Shown here: one piece after another, positions 41,404 to 50,988 of the stretch | Layout of the letters: every line of letters starts with the position of its first letter | Position numbering within the stretch: the first letter of the stretch is position 1 | Source of the DNA: Georgenia ruanii | Lineage (GTDB): Bacteria > Actinomycetota > Actinomycetes > Actinomycetales > Actinomycetaceae | Reading direction: 5' to 3' | NCBI RefSeq assembly: GCF_009193175.1 | Contig: NZ_VUKE01000009.1 | Span: 62,001 to 126,000 of the forward strand | DNA length: 64,000 bases | Notes under the pieces: model-generated | Databases searched by the model: none | The model's input: the letters and a program-made list of their open reading frames with translations, nothing else | What the model was told of the DNA's origin: nothing | Program-made: the position numbers and the translations under genes

Positions 41404-43824
41404 TCACGACAGGGTCGATATCTCGCCGCGCTCGGGGGCGGGCAGGGTGGCGCGCACGGCGTGGGCGGCGGCCACGAGATGTTCCAGCGCGGCGGTGACC
41501 TCCTCGTAGCCGCGGGTCTTCAGGCCGCAGTCGGGGTTGACCCACAGCTGCCCCGGCGGCACGGCGGCGACGGCCGTGGCGAGCAGCTCCTTCAGCTCGT
41601 CCACCGACGGCACCCGCGGGGAGTGGATGTCGTACACCCCCGGCCCGATCTGCCGGCCGAACCCGGCGCGCCGGATGTCCGCGAGCACCTCCATCCGCGA
41701 GCGCGCCGCCTCGATGCTCGTCACATCCGCGTCGAGCCGGTCGATCGCCCCGAGGATCGCGCCGAACTCGGAGTAGCACAGGTGCGTGTGGATCTGGGTG
41801 TGCGCCGGCGCGCCCGAGGTGGCCAGCCGGAAGGCGCGCACCGACCAGTCGAGGTAATCCTGCCGCTCCGCGGCGCGCAGCGGCAGCAGCTCGCGCAGGG
41901 CGGGCTCGTCGACCTGGACGATGCCGATCCCGGCCGCCTCCAGGTCCGCGATCTCGTCGCGCAGCGCCAGCGCCACCTGCAGCGCCGTCTCCCCCGGCGG
42001 CTGGTCGTCACGCACGAAGCTCCACGCGAGGATGGTCACCGGGCCGGTGAGCATGCCCTTGACCGGCCGGTCGGTCAGCGAGGCCGCGTGGCCGGTCCAC
42101 TCCACCGTCATCGGGCCCCGCCGGGCCACGTCGCCCCACAGGATGGCCGGGCGGGTGCACCGCGAGCCGTAGGACTGCACCCACCCGTGCTCGGTGGCGG
42201 CGAACCCGTCGAGCAGCTCGGCGAAGTACTGCACCATGTCGTTGCGCTCCGCCTCGCCGTGCACGAGCACGTCCAGGCCGAGGCGCTCCTGCAGGCGCAC
42301 CACCTGCTCGATCTCGGCGCGCATCGCCTGGCGGTACTCGGCCTCGCTCATCGTCCCCCGGCGCAGCGCCGCGCGGGCCCGGCGGATCTCCGCCGTCTGC
42401 GGGAACGAGCCGATGGTCGTCGTCGGCAGCGCCGGCAGCCCTAGCCGGGCCTCCTGGGCGGCGCGGCGTTCGGGGTAGGGCGCCCGCGCGAAGGCGGCGT
42501 CGGTCAGCGCGGCCAGCCGCTCGCGCACGCCCGCCCGGCGCACGCCCGGGTGGGCCCGCCGGGCGCGGCGCGCCGCGGCGGCCTCGGCGAGCCGGGTGGC
42601 GACCGCCTCGCGCCCGCCGGCCACCGCGTCGGCGAGGAGCAGGACCTCCTCGACCTTCTGGTCGGCGAAGGCCAGCCAGCCGCGCAGCTCCCGGCTCAGG
42701 TGCTTCTCCCGGGCGGCGTCGTGCGGCACGTGCAGCAGCGAGGTGGAGGTCGCGACGGCGACCCGGGCGCCCTCCCCGATGCCCGCGCGCAGCCGCTCCA
42801 GCACCCCGAGGGCGGCGTCGAGGTCGGTGCGCCAGACGTTGCGCCCGTCGACGACGCCGGCCACGACGACCTTGCGGGCCAGGGTGGCCAGCTCGGCGGC
42901 GGGCGGCAGCGGCCCGCGCACCAGGTCCAGGCCCACGGCCTCGACCGCGGAGCGGGCGAGCACCGGCAGGGCGTCGCCGAGCGGGCCGTACCCGGCGGAC
43001 ACGAACAGCGCCGGGCGCTCGGGCCGGCCCAGCTCGCCCGCCAGGGCGCCGTAGGCACGCTCGGCCGCCGCGAGCACCCGGGCGCGCGGGACGTCCCAGG
43101 CGTCGGAGACGAGGGCCGGCTCGTCCAGCTGGAGCCAGGGCGCGCCCGCGACGCCCAGCGCGCGGAGCTGGTCGGCGTAGGCGGCGACGGCGTCGTCGAG
43201 GCGGTCGAGGGGGTGGAAGCCGGCCGGCGCGCCGGCGGCGGGCTTGCTCAGCAGGAGGAAGGTCACCGGGCCGACGATGACCGGGCGGGTGGTCACGCCG
43301 TCGGCGGCGGCCTCGAGGAACTTGAATATCAGCCGGTCGTCGCCGTAGCGCAGCGGGGTGTCCGGGCCGATCTCGGGCACGAGGTAGTGGTAGTTGGAGT
43401 CGAACCACTTGGTCAGCTCCAGGGGGGCGCGCTCCCCGTCGCCGCGGGCGAGGGTGAAGTACCCCGGCAGGTCCACCGTGCCGTCCTCCGCGACGAGGTC
43501 CGCGAACCGCTCGGGCACCGCCCCGAGGGTGGTGGCGGCGTCGAGGACGTGGTCGTAGGCGGAGAAGTCCCCCGGGATGGACCCGTCGCCGGGCGGCAGG
43601 CCCAGCCGGGCGAGGCGTCCCCGGGTCTCGCGGCGCAGGCTCTCCAGGGCGGCGAGCAGGTCGTCGAGCTCGCTGCGTCCGGCCCAGAAGGCCTCCACCG
43701 CCTTCTTCAGCTCCCGGTTGGCGCCGATGCGCGGGTAGCCCAGCACGGTGGCGTCCGGGAACCACGGGACGGTGCGGTCCCGGCCGGCGTCGCCGTCGCC
43801 CCCGGGCCTGGCGGTGGTGGTCAT
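41404..43824 (-). CDS. metE: Cobalamin-independent methionine synthase
   Basis: The 806-aa protein is a two-barrel MetE. Its N-terminal FPDATVLGYPRIGANRELKKAVE and the C-terminal zinc site residues HTHLCYSEF and NPDCGLKTRG are all present. It transfers the methyl group from 5-methyltetrahydropteroyl-triglutamate to homocysteine. GAGGAG precedes ATG 43824. It follows metF with a 9-bp gap, so both are one operon supplying methionine. Confidence 0.97.
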   Translation of the reverse strand: MTTTARPGGDGDAGRDRTVPWFPDATVLGYPRIGANRELKKAVEAFWAGRSELDDLLAALESLRRETRGRLARLGLPPGDGSIPGDFSAYDHVLDAATTLGAVPERFADLVAEDGTVDLPGYFTLARGDGERAPLELTKWFDSNYHYLVPEIGPDTPLRYGDDRLIFKFLEAAADGVTTRPVIVGPVTFLLLSKPAAGAPAGFHPLDRLDDAVAAYADQLRALGVAGAPWLQLDEPALVSDAWDVPRARVLAAAERAYGALAGELGRPERPALFVSAGYGPLGDALPVLARSAVEAVGLDLVRGPLPPAAELATLARKVVVAGVVDGRNVWRTDLDAALGVLERLRAGIGEGARVAVATSTSLLHVPHDAAREKHLSRELRGWLAFADQKVEEVLLLADAVAGGREAVATRLAEAAAARRARRAHPGVRRAGVRERLAALTDAAFARAPYPERRAAQEARLGLPALPTTTIGSFPQTAEIRRARAALRRGTMSEAEYRQAMRAEIEQVVRLQERLGLDVLVHGEAERNDMVQYFAELLDGFAATEHGWVQSYGSRCTRPAILWGDVARRGPMTVEWTGHAASLTDRPVKGMLTGPVTILAWSFVRDDQPPGETALQVALALRDEIADLEAAGIGIVQVDEPALRELLPLRAAERQDYLDWSVRAFRLATSGAPAHTQIHTHLCYSEFGAILGAIDRLDADVTSIEAARSRMEVLADIRRAGFGRQIGPGVYDIHSPRVPSVDELKELLATAVAAVPPGQLWVNPDCGLKTRGYEEVTAALEHLVAAAHAVRATLPAPERGEISTLS

Positions 43825-43833
43825 GACGGCTCC

Positions 43834-44808
43834 TCAGGTGCGGGCGGGCGGGACGGCCGGGCGGGTCTCGAGGGCGGGGTTGCGGACGCCCCGGGCCCGC
43901 AGGTGCTCGAGGACGTCCAGCGCGGGACGGTCCTGGTTGAACGTGTACAGGTGCAGCCCCGGCGCGCCGACGGCGAGCACCCGGTCGATGAGCGCCAGGG
44001 TGGCATCGATGCCCCGCCGCAGCCGCTCGGTGTCGTCAGGGGTGTCCAGCAGCGCGTCGAGGGTGACGGGCACGGGCACCCCGCTGAGCTCGTCGAGGCG
44101 GTGCAGCCGCCGCCGGTCGGTCAGGGGCAGGATGCCGGGCAGGATCGGGATGTGCACCCCGGCGGTGCCCGCGTCGGCGCACAGCGAGGCGTAGGCCTCG
44201 GCGTCGTAGAAGACCTGGGTGATGGCGAAGTCGGCGCCGGCGTCCTGCTTCTCGCGCAGGGCGGCCAGCTCGGCGGTCCGGGTGTGGCTCTGCCCGGAGG
44301 GGTAGGCGGCGACGGCGACGGACACGACGTCGGCCGGCGCGACGCCGAGGTCGAGCGCGACGACGCTGGGCGCGGCGGCGCGCAGGCAGCCGTCCTCGCG
44401 GCGCTCGGCCTCGACCTCGCGGATGAGCGCGACCAGCTCGCTGGACCGGCTCAGCCCGTCGGGCGGGGGGTGCCACGTCGTCTCGCCCGGCGGCGGGTCG
44501 CCGCGCAGGGCGAGGAAGTCGCGCACCCCGGCGTCGAGCAGGCGGCGCACCCGGGCGGCGATCTGCTCGCGGGTGGCCGCGACGCAGGTGAGGTGGGCGA
44601 TGGGCGGGATGCGGGTCTGGACCAGGAGACGGCGCAGGAGCTCGGCGGAGGCGGCCCGGGCCGCCTCGGAGACGCTGTAGGTGACGGAGAAGAAGTCCGG
44701 GCCGGCCTCCGCCATGCGCAGCACGCGCTGCCAGACCGTCTCGTCGAGCTCGGGGCGCCGCGGCGGGAAGAGCTCGAAGGAGACCGTCGGGTGCGTCGCG
44801 ACGCTCAC
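43834..44808 (-). CDS. metF: Methylenetetrahydrofolate reductase
   Basis: The 324-aa TIM-barrel flavoprotein has VSFELFPPRRPELDE (Glu of the active site), DFFSVTYSVSEAAR and RDFLALRGDPPPGE. It reduces 5,10-methylene-THF to 5-methyl-THF, the methyl donor for MetE. The GTG 44808 start fits a leaderless transcript from a TAGCCT box ending 7 nt before it. No SAM or cobalamin riboswitch is visible upstream. Confidence 0.95.
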   Translation of the reverse strand: MSVATHPTVSFELFPPRRPELDETVWQRVLRMAEAGPDFFSVTYSVSEAARAASAELLRRLLVQTRIPPIAHLTCVAATREQIAARVRRLLDAGVRDFLALRGDPPPGETTWHPPPDGLSRSSELVALIREVEAERREDGCLRAAAPSVVALDLGVAPADVVSVAVAAYPSGQSHTRTAELAALREKQDAGADFAITQVFYDAEAYASLCADAGTAGVHIPILPGILPLTDRRRLHRLDELSGVPVPVTLDALLDTPDDTERLRRGIDATLALIDRVLAVGAPGLHLYTFNQDRPALDVLEHLRARGVRNPALETRPAVPPART

Positions 44809-45023
44809 ACACAGCAGGCTAGGTCGCGCCACGACGCAGATCACGCCTCCAAGCCCGTCCGGAACACCGCCCCCGCGGCGCCCTCCACCGTCGAGCATGG
44901 CAGCGGCCTGGGCCGGTCGGGGTGGTTCGCCGCGCCGTCCCACCGGCCGGGACGACGCACCGGCCGACCAGGGTCGGCCACGCCCGGCCCCCAGCACCCG
45001 AGCCCGCCCGGCCCCGGGCGCCG

Positions 45024-45941
45024 TCAGCGGACCTGGACCACGACCTTCCCGGTCGCGTGCCCGGACTCGACCGCCGCCATGGCCTCGGCGGCCCGGTCCA
45101 GCGGGAGCACCTCGCTCACGCGCGGGCGCACCAGCCCGGCCGCGACGTGCCCGAGCAGGGCGCCGAGCGACTCCCGGGTCGGGTGGCGCTCGACCCCGGA
45201 GCCGCCGACCTCCCGGGCGGTGGCGGGGTCCGCCGTCGAGACGATCGTGGCGGGATCCGTCGCCAGCGGCGCGACGTCGCGCAGCGGCTGACCGCCGACC
45301 AGGTCGACGACGGCGTCGACGCCGTCGGGCGCCACGGCCCGCACCCGCCCGGTGACGCTGGCGCCGGCGGGGACGAACACCGCGCCGAGCTCCTCGACGA
45401 GGGTCCGCTTGCCCTCGCTGGCCGTGCCGACGACCCGCAGCCCCATGACCGCGGCCCCGAGCTGGACGGCGATGACCCCCACGCCGCCCCCCGCGCCGTT
45501 GACGAGCAGGGTCCGGCCGGGCTCGAGGGGGACCTGGTGGACGGCGTCGTAGGCGGTCGCCCCGGCCACCGGCAGTGCGGCGGCGTCGACGAAGGAGACC
45601 TGCGAGGGCTTGGGCACGACGTCGCCCACCCGGGCGATCGTGTGCTCGGCCAGGGCACCCCAGCCGCGGGCCGGCACGCCGAGGACGGCGTCGCCCACCG
45701 CCAGGCCGTCGACGTCGGCCCCGACGGCGTCGACGACGCCCGCGAACTCCAGGCCCATGGGCGCCGGCAGCGCGATCCGCGTGCCGAACTGGCCCGAGCG
45801 CCGCTTCCAGTCCGCGGGGTTGACCCCCGCCGCCCGGACGGCGACGCGCACCTCGCCAGGGCCGGGCTCGGGCACGGGGCGGTCGAGGAAGGCCTGGGTC
45901 TCGGGGCCGCCGTAGTCGCGGAAGACGAACACCTGGGACAT
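45024..45941 (-). CDS. Zinc-independent MDR-type NADP oxidoreductase (quinone-oxidoreductase-like)
   Basis: The 305-aa MDR protein has FRDYGGPETQAFLDRPVPEPGPGEV at the start, ADWKRRSGQFG and the nucleotide motif LLVNGAGGGVGVIAVQLGAAV. No structural-zinc Cys cluster is present. The family includes quinone oxidoreductases and enoyl reductases. ATG 45941 is taken. The longer frame adds unstructured residues. The gene stands alone, divergent from the SMR pair. Confidence 0.88.
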   Translation of the reverse strand: MSQVFVFRDYGGPETQAFLDRPVPEPGPGEVRVAVRAAGVNPADWKRRSGQFGTRIALPAPMGLEFAGVVDAVGADVDGLAVGDAVLGVPARGWGALAEHTIARVGDVVPKPSQVSFVDAAALPVAGATAYDAVHQVPLEPGRTLLVNGAGGGVGVIAVQLGAAVMGLRVVGTASEGKRTLVEELGAVFVPAGASVTGRVRAVAPDGVDAVVDLVGGQPLRDVAPLATDPATIVSTADPATAREVGGSGVERHPTRESLGALLGHVAAGLVRPRVSEVLPLDRAAEAMAAVESGHATGKVVVQVR

Positions 45942-46172
45942 GGGCGCATCCTCCCGCACCGGCTGGGAGCACACCCGGCGAACCGCACCACCGGACGGAG
46001 GCGCATCCGGTGAACCGGGAGCACCGGGCGGCGGCACACCCGCGACCCCGCGCCAACCGGCAGGCAGGCACGTGTCCGCCGCGCCGGCGCGGGGCCGGTT
46101 AGGTTGGCGGCGGGCGTTCCGGACACCACCGGGCCGGGACACCCGTCACGGGTTGCGAGAAGCGGAGGTCGG

Positions 46173-46496
46173 ATGATCTGGGTCCTGCTCGTCGGGGCGA
46201 TCGCCGCCGAGGTGGTGGCCACCAGCCTCCTGCCCCGGACCCAGGAGTTCCGCGCCCTTCGCCCCACCGCCGTCGTGCTGGCGCTGTACGCGGCGGCCTT
46301 CGTGCTGCTGTCCCGGGTGCTCCTCGAGCTCGAGGTCGGCGTCGCCTACGCGCTGTGGGCCGGCCTGGGCACCGCGGCGGTCGCGGTCATCGGGATGCTC
46401 GTTCTCGGCGAGCGCCGGTCGGCCGGCAAGCTCACCGGCCTGGCGCTGGTCATCGCCGGCGCGGTCCTGCTGAACCTCTCCGGCGGGGGCCGCTGA
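46173..46496 (+). CDS. SMR-family transporter, subunit A of a pair
   Basis: The 107-aa, four-helix protein starts MIWVLLVGAIAAEVVATSLLPRTQEF (essential Glu in helix 1) and has VAYALWAGLGTAAVAVIG in helix 3. It overlaps the next SMR gene (TGATG), which points to a heterodimeric pump of the YkkCD/EbrAB type. GGAGG precedes the start. It likely exports cationic compounds. Confidence 0.9.
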   Translation: MIWVLLVGAIAAEVVATSLLPRTQEFRALRPTAVVLALYAAAFVLLSRVLLELEVGVAYALWAGLGTAAVAVIGMLVLGERRSAGKLTGLALVIAGAVLLNLSGGGR

Positions 46497-46846
46497 TGGC
46501 CGGCTGGTGGTCCCTCGCCGGCGCGATCGCGGCGGAGATCGTCGCGACCACCCTGCTGGACCGCAGCGAGGGATTCGGCCGGCCGGTCGTCGGCATGCTC
46601 GCGCTGGCCGGGTACGCGCTGGCCTTCTCCCTGCTGACCCGGGCGCTGCGCACGGTGTCGCTGAGCGTGGCCTACGCGCTGTGGTCCGGCATCGGCACCG
46701 CCGTCGTCGCCAGCATGGGCGTGCTCTTCCTCGGCGAGACCCTCACGCCCACGAAGGTCCTCGGCCTGCTCGCGGTCGTCGTCGGCGTGGTCGTCCTGGA
46801 GCTCTCGGGGAAGGAGCCCCGGAGCGACGGCGCCGTCGAGCCGTGA
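46496..46846 (+). CDS. SMR-family transporter, subunit B of a pair
   Basis: The 116-aa, four-helix protein starts MAGWWSLAGAIAAEIVATTLLDRSEGF and has VAYALWSGIGTAVVASMG. It has a charged C-terminal tail (KEPRSDGAVEP) lacking in its partner. Paired SMR subunits often insert in opposite orientations. The start overlaps the stop of subunit A by one base. Confidence 0.9.
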   Translation: MAGWWSLAGAIAAEIVATTLLDRSEGFGRPVVGMLALAGYALAFSLLTRALRTVSLSVAYALWSGIGTAVVASMGVLFLGETLTPTKVLGLLAVVVGVVVLELSGKEPRSDGAVEP

Positions 46847-47078
46847 CAGCGGCCCCGGATCGTCCGGCAGCTCGACGCAGGGGAGCGCCCCGGGCGGTCC
46901 GGCAACCCTGACCTCGAGCTATATACGGACGGTTTGGGTGCGGTTTGCCGAGCCGTCGGCGAGCCGTCGCAGGGGCTCCATGCCGGGGTCGCCCCGCGGC
47001 CGGATCGGGTTCACCGGCGGCTGGAAGCGTCGGCTCCGATCGGTCGGGAGGGGCCGGCCGACATTCGACAGGAGTCAT

Positions 47079-48896
47079 GTGACCGTGAACACGAACCCAT
47101 CCAGATCCCTGCTGCACCGCCGCACCGGCCTGGCCGCGACCGCCGTCGCGATCGCCGTCTCCGGCGCGGCGCTGGTGCCGGCGGCCGCCACGGCCGCCCC
47201 GGGCGGCCCGAAGGCGGCGCCGTGGGCCGAGACGGCCTACCGCGGCGGCGTCCACGTCGTCGAGGGCACCGGCGAGAACCAGGACGTCCTCGACGGCACC
47301 GTCTTCGCCGACAAGAACCAGAACTCCGTCCAGGACCGCAACGAGCAGGGCCTCGCCGGGGTGACCGTCTCCAACGGGCGCGACGTCACCACCACCGACA
47401 GCCACGGCCGCTACGAGCTGCCCGCCTTCGACAACATGACCGTCTTCGTCACCCAGCCCCGGGGCTACCAGGTGCCGGTCGACGAGGACAACGTCGCCCA
47501 GTTCTTCTACCACCACCTCCCCGAGGGCTCCCCCGAGCTGCGCTACGGCGGGATCGCGCCGACCGGGGCGCTGCCGGACGAGGTGAACTTCCCGCTCGCC
47601 AAGAGCCAGCTCACCCAGTCCCCCGAGCAGCACTGCGTCATCGGCGGCGACATCCAGACGTACAACCTCGACGAGGTCGAGTACGCCCGCGCCGGCGCCT
47701 TCGCCGACCTCGCCGCGCGCACCGACTACGCCGGCTGCGGCGTGACCTTCATCGGCGACGTCGTCGGCGACGACCTCTCGCTGTACCCGCAGACCCGCGA
47801 GCTGGCCGGGATGCTCAACGGGCCGGCCCGCTTCCTGCCGGGCAACCACGACCTCGACCTCGACGCCACCACCAGCGAGCACACCTTCGACACCTTCCGC
47901 GCCAACCTGGGCCCGGAGTACTACTCCTACGACGCCGGCAAGGTCCACGTCGTCGCCCTGAACACGGTGGAGTACCGCGCCGGCACCGCCTACACCGGGG
48001 CGCTGGACGACCAGCAGCTGGAGTGGCTGCGCAACGACATCGCCCAGGTGCCGGAGGACCGGCTGATCGTCCTGGCGGCCCACATCCCGCTGCTCGACTA
48101 CGCCGACCAGGGTGAGGGCCGCCACCAGGTCGCGCAGGTGCGGGAGATCTACGACATCCTCCAGGGCCGCGAGGCCGTCGCCGTCGGCGGGCACACCCAC
48201 AGCCTCGAGAACCTGCGCGAGGGCGACAGCCTCGCGGGGTGGTCGCAGCTGTTCGGCGTGGAGGGCCTGCCCTTCACCCACATCACCTCCGGCGCCATCT
48301 CCGGCGACTGGTTCTCCGGCCGCCAGCTCGACGGCGGCTACCCCACCGCCCTCCAGCGCGACGGCGGCGTGCCCGGCGTCCTGACGCTCGACGTCAAGAA
48401 CGCCACGTTCCAGGAGCGCTTCACCGTGCGCGGCGAGGACGACGCCCACCAGATGGCCCTCGGCCTGAACACCCCGCGCTACCGCGAGTGGTACGCCGCG
48501 AACCTGGCCAACCGCGGGTCCGCGCCGGCCTTCGAGAACCCGCTCGCGGTCTCCCGGGAGGACCTCGCCGGCGGCACCTGGCTGACGACCAACTTCTGGC
48601 TGGGGTCGACCGGCTCCACCGTGAAGGTCGCGCTCGACGGCGGGCAGGCCGTCGAGGCCGTTCGCACCCAGCAGATGCAGGGCGAGGGCCAGCTGGTCGG
48701 GGCCGAGTGGTCCGACCCGGCCGCGGTCCAGGAGCAGCTGGTCCACGGCGGCAGCATCGCCGACCGCTCCATGCACCTGTGGCGCCTCGAGCTGCCCGCC
48801 GACCTCGCGGCCGGTGAGCACACCGCCGAGGTGACCGCGACCGACGTCCACGGCCGCACCTTCACCGAGACGATCACCTTCGAGATCACCGAGTAG
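47079..48896 (+). CDS. Secreted calcineurin-like phosphoesterase
   Basis: The 605-aa protein has a cleavable signal (RTGLAATAVAIAVSGAALVPAAATA). A beta-sandwich N-terminal domain carries FADKNQNSVQDRNEQGLAGV, an SdrD-B-like calcium motif. The metallophosphoesterase core has GGDIQ, IGDVVGDD, LPGNHDLD, AAHIPLL and GGHTHSLEN, with all metal ligands present. A C-terminal beta-rich domain closes it. The substrate is probably extracellular phosphate esters or teichoic-type polymers. GTG 47079 follows AGGAG. An AT-rich TATATA box lies at 46920-46925. Confidence 0.92.
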   Translation: MTVNTNPSRSLLHRRTGLAATAVAIAVSGAALVPAAATAAPGGPKAAPWAETAYRGGVHVVEGTGENQDVLDGTVFADKNQNSVQDRNEQGLAGVTVSNGRDVTTTDSHGRYELPAFDNMTVFVTQPRGYQVPVDEDNVAQFFYHHLPEGSPELRYGGIAPTGALPDEVNFPLAKSQLTQSPEQHCVIGGDIQTYNLDEVEYARAGAFADLAARTDYAGCGVTFIGDVVGDDLSLYPQTRELAGMLNGPARFLPGNHDLDLDATTSEHTFDTFRANLGPEYYSYDAGKVHVVALNTVEYRAGTAYTGALDDQQLEWLRNDIAQVPEDRLIVLAAHIPLLDYADQGEGRHQVAQVREIYDILQGREAVAVGGHTHSLENLREGDSLAGWSQLFGVEGLPFTHITSGAISGDWFSGRQLDGGYPTALQRDGGVPGVLTLDVKNATFQERFTVRGEDDAHQMALGLNTPRYREWYAANLANRGSAPAFENPLAVSREDLAGGTWLTTNFWLGSTGSTVKVALDGGQAVEAVRTQQMQGEGQLVGAEWSDPAAVQEQLVHGGSIADRSMHLWRLELPADLAAGEHTAEVTATDVHGRTFTETITFEITE

Positions 48897-48903
48897 CCGG
48901 CAC

Positions 48904-48945
48904 GACGGCGAGGGGCGGGGCCTGCGGTCCCCGCCCCTCGCCGTC
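48904..48945 (+). terminator. Terminator hairpin after the phosphoesterase
   Basis: A perfect 17-bp stem (GACGGCGAGGGGCGGGG and its complement) with an 8-nt loop starts 7 bp after the stop codon. No U tract. Confidence 0.75.
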
Positions 48946-49155
48946 GGCCCGGCCGGGTACCGCACCGGTGCACGAGCGCTCCCGCACCCGCGCGCGAACG
49001 CTCCACCGCCGCGTCCCGGCGCCGGCGCGGCGCGGCACCACCTCCGACGCCGGCCAGCTCGCTCGGCACCCGGAGGATCCGCTCAAAGGGGCCGAACTCG
49101 CAGGCCAGACCTTATCGGACGGTTTTGAGGGTCAAATAGTGAGACGATTTGCCCC

Positions 49156-49161
49156 TAATAT
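49156..49161 (+). promoter_or_regulatory. -10 box of the small gene at 49169
   Basis: TAATAT lies 7 nt before GTG 49169 in an AT-rich patch (49110-49165) of an otherwise GC-rich gap. It predicts a leaderless transcript. The -35 is not clear. Confidence 0.6.
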
Positions 49162-49168
49162 TGGCTAG

Positions 49169-49345
49169 GTGGACCCAGCCTTCACGGACATCACCGATGT
49201 CCACCGAGCCGACAGAGACGTGCGGGTGACCGTGCGTGACGACGAGGTGACCCTGACGATCCGGTCGCCCAAGAAGTTCCTGTCGATCACCGTCGACCGG
49301 GCCGAACTGGTGCGCGCGATTACGGGGGAGGGAATTGGGATATGA
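49169..49345 (+). CDS. Small protein of unknown function, 58 aa
   Basis: The frame from GTG 49169 encodes 58 residues (VDPAFTDITDVHRADRDVRV, then a beta-rich VTVRDDEVTLTIRSPKKFLS segment, ending ITGEGIGI). It has a -10 box 7 nt before the start and a textbook intrinsic terminator 36 nt after the stop, so it looks like a self-contained gene. Alternating hydrophobic and charged residues suggest a small beta-sheet protein. I do not recognise the family. Confidence 0.7.
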   Translation: MDPAFTDITDVHRADRDVRVTVRDDEVTLTIRSPKKFLSITVDRAELVRAITGEGIGI

Positions 49346-49380
49346 TTCCCTCGCTTGTGTCCATAGAGGACAGTGAAAAG

Positions 49381-49411
49381 CCCCCGTCTCCCGCTGGGAG
49401 ACGGGGGTTTT
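49381..49411. terminator. Intrinsic terminator, bidirectional
   Basis: CCCCCGTCTCCC pairs perfectly with GGGAGACGGGGG around GCT, followed by TTTT and preceded by AAAAG. It works on both strands by sequence. Confidence 0.93.
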
Positions 49412-49788
49412 GTCCATTCCTGGAGAAACGTCGCCGCAGCCTTACGCCGGATCGGTGCGCGAATGGGGCAGCGCCGGCGAGCAATCGGGGCGCAGCGCCG
49501 CGCGCGTGAACAATGTCGGAACGGGGGCTGAACAATGCGCTCTCGTCCCGTAGGGCGGACACCTGCCTGCCGCGATTTCTGCGGGCGCACCCCGGGGTTA
49601 TGGCCCGTCCTTGAGACGGACCACGGGCGTCGGGATCTCTTGCGGCACGGGCGTCGCTTCGGGCAAGGTGCGTCCCATGCAACAGCTCGACGAGCTGCGC
49701 TACGAGCGGGTCGACGGCGTGAACGTCTGGACGCTCGTCCGGCGGCTGGGCTGACGCCGGCCCCAGCGCCGCCACGCGGACATCCGGC
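49412..49788. other. Gene-poor gap
   Basis: These 377 bp lie between the small gene's terminator and the methyltransferase stop. A 25-residue frame at 49678-49755 (MQQLDELRYERVDGVNVWTL) resembles the N-terminus of a crotonase-type protein and might be a remnant. Nothing else is evident. Confidence 0.4.
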
Positions 49789-50805
49789 TCACCCCCGGCG
49801 GCGCGCGGTCACCGCGTGCAGCGGGTCGCCGGGGGTCAGCCGGCGGGCGCCGGTCACCTCCAGCCCCGCCGCGGTGAGGTAGCCGGCCAGGTCCCCGGTG
49901 GTGGGCAGGGACATCTCGCCCTCCTGGGCGCGCAGCAGCAGGTCGAAGTGGCGGCTGAACGCGCTCGGGTCGGCGACGGTGGAGACCACCATGACCGTCC
50001 CGCCCGGGCGCACCAGGGCCGCGACGTCGTGGAGGAAGTCGGCCCGCTCGGCCGCCGGCAGGTAGTAGATGACGTTGGCGAGCAGGGCGAGGTCCACCGG
50101 CCCGCCGAGCCGGGCGGGGTCGGCCAGCAGGCCGCGCACGTCCATGGCGAGCACCCGCCCCCGGTCGGCGAGGTCGGCGCGGGCGAGGCGCTCCTGGGCC
50201 AGCCGGGCGGCCACGGCGTCGATCTCGACGCCGGTGCCCTCGGCCTCCGGGGCCGCGCGCAGCATGTGCTCGAGGTTGGTGCCGTCCCCGCAGCCGACGT
50301 CGAGCACCCGGGCCGGTCGCAGGCGCTCGACCTCGGCCGCGAGCGCGTCGTGGACGAGGGGCTCGAAGGCCCGCGAGAGGCGGGCGATGACGTCCCCGTG
50401 CCGGGCGATGTCCGAGCGGGCCGGGCCGCCGCGCAGCTGGACCGGGAGGTCGTGGTAGAGGCCGGTGTGGTAGCCGCTGAACCCCTCGTAGGCGGCCCGG
50501 ACGACGTCGTCGGCGAGCACCGCCCGGCCCCGGCGGGTCAGCCGGTGCCCGCGGGGCCCGGTGCGCACGAGCCGGGCCGCCTCGAGGACCTCGAGGAACG
50601 CCTCGAGCAGCCGGACGTCGGTGACCGCGAGGGTGTCGGCCAGCGACGCCGTCGTGCGCGGCTCGATGAGGGCATCGAGCACCCCGGACTCCAGGGCGGC
50701 GCCGACGGTGGCGACGCGGATCGCGGCCTGCCCGTCGCGCAGGCTGCGCAGCCGCTCGGGCAGGCTGCCGGCGCGGGCCAGCTTCACGGCGCTGCGTGGT
50801 CTCAC
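49789..50805 (-). CDS. SAM-dependent methyltransferase with N-terminal winged helix
   Basis: The 338-aa protein has an N-terminal winged-helix dimerisation part (about 15-90, with LESGVLDALIEPRTTASLADTL) and a Rossmann methyltransferase domain with RVLDVGCGDGTNLEHML as the SAM motif. It resembles O-methyltransferase-like proteins of secondary metabolism. The substrate is unknown. GTG 50805 is preferred over GTG 50814 because the GGGGAG site is too close to the latter. It is divergent from the ABC transporter genes. Confidence 0.85.
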   Translation of the reverse strand: MRPRSAVKLARAGSLPERLRSLRDGQAAIRVATVGAALESGVLDALIEPRTTASLADTLAVTDVRLLEAFLEVLEAARLVRTGPRGHRLTRRGRAVLADDVVRAAYEGFSGYHTGLYHDLPVQLRGGPARSDIARHGDVIARLSRAFEPLVHDALAAEVERLRPARVLDVGCGDGTNLEHMLRAAPEAEGTGVEIDAVAARLAQERLARADLADRGRVLAMDVRGLLADPARLGGPVDLALLANVIYYLPAAERADFLHDVAALVRPGGTVMVVSTVADPSAFSRHFDLLLRAQEGEMSLPTTGDLAGYLTAAGLEVTGARRLTPGDPLHAVTARRRG

Positions 50806-50988
50806 GGTCCTCACGCTCCCCTGTGGGCGGGTGCGCCGGCGGTACCCGGCGCCACCAGGGTGGCGGCTGGGCGGCGTCCGGTCCAGCCCGACGGCGGGCT
50901 GGGGGCCGCAGGTCCCTGGCGCCGGCGGGCCGCTGCCGCCATGCTGGCACCACCGGACCACCCGGGTCCGGCGGCACGGGAGGTCACG

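Noticed and set aside
44809-45023. SAM or cobalamin riboswitch upstream of metF-metE
   Set aside because: No SAM-I/IV core or B12-box sequence is found, and metF appears leaderless.
42550-45291. A 913-residue open frame antisense to metE and metF
   Set aside because: Low-complexity Gly/Arg/Val composition with no motifs. The minus-strand metF and metE are certain.
46080-46172. Second guanidine riboswitch before the paired SMR genes
   Set aside because: CCGGAC occurs, but the ACAAGACGGC block and the pairing are missing.
46999-47030. PHO box before the phosphoesterase
   Set aside because: Only one GTTCACC unit is present; the second unit 11 nt away does not match.
49678-49755. 25-residue ORF resembling a crotonase N-terminus
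   Set aside because: Too short and without a ribosome site or terminator. Kept only as a possible remnant.
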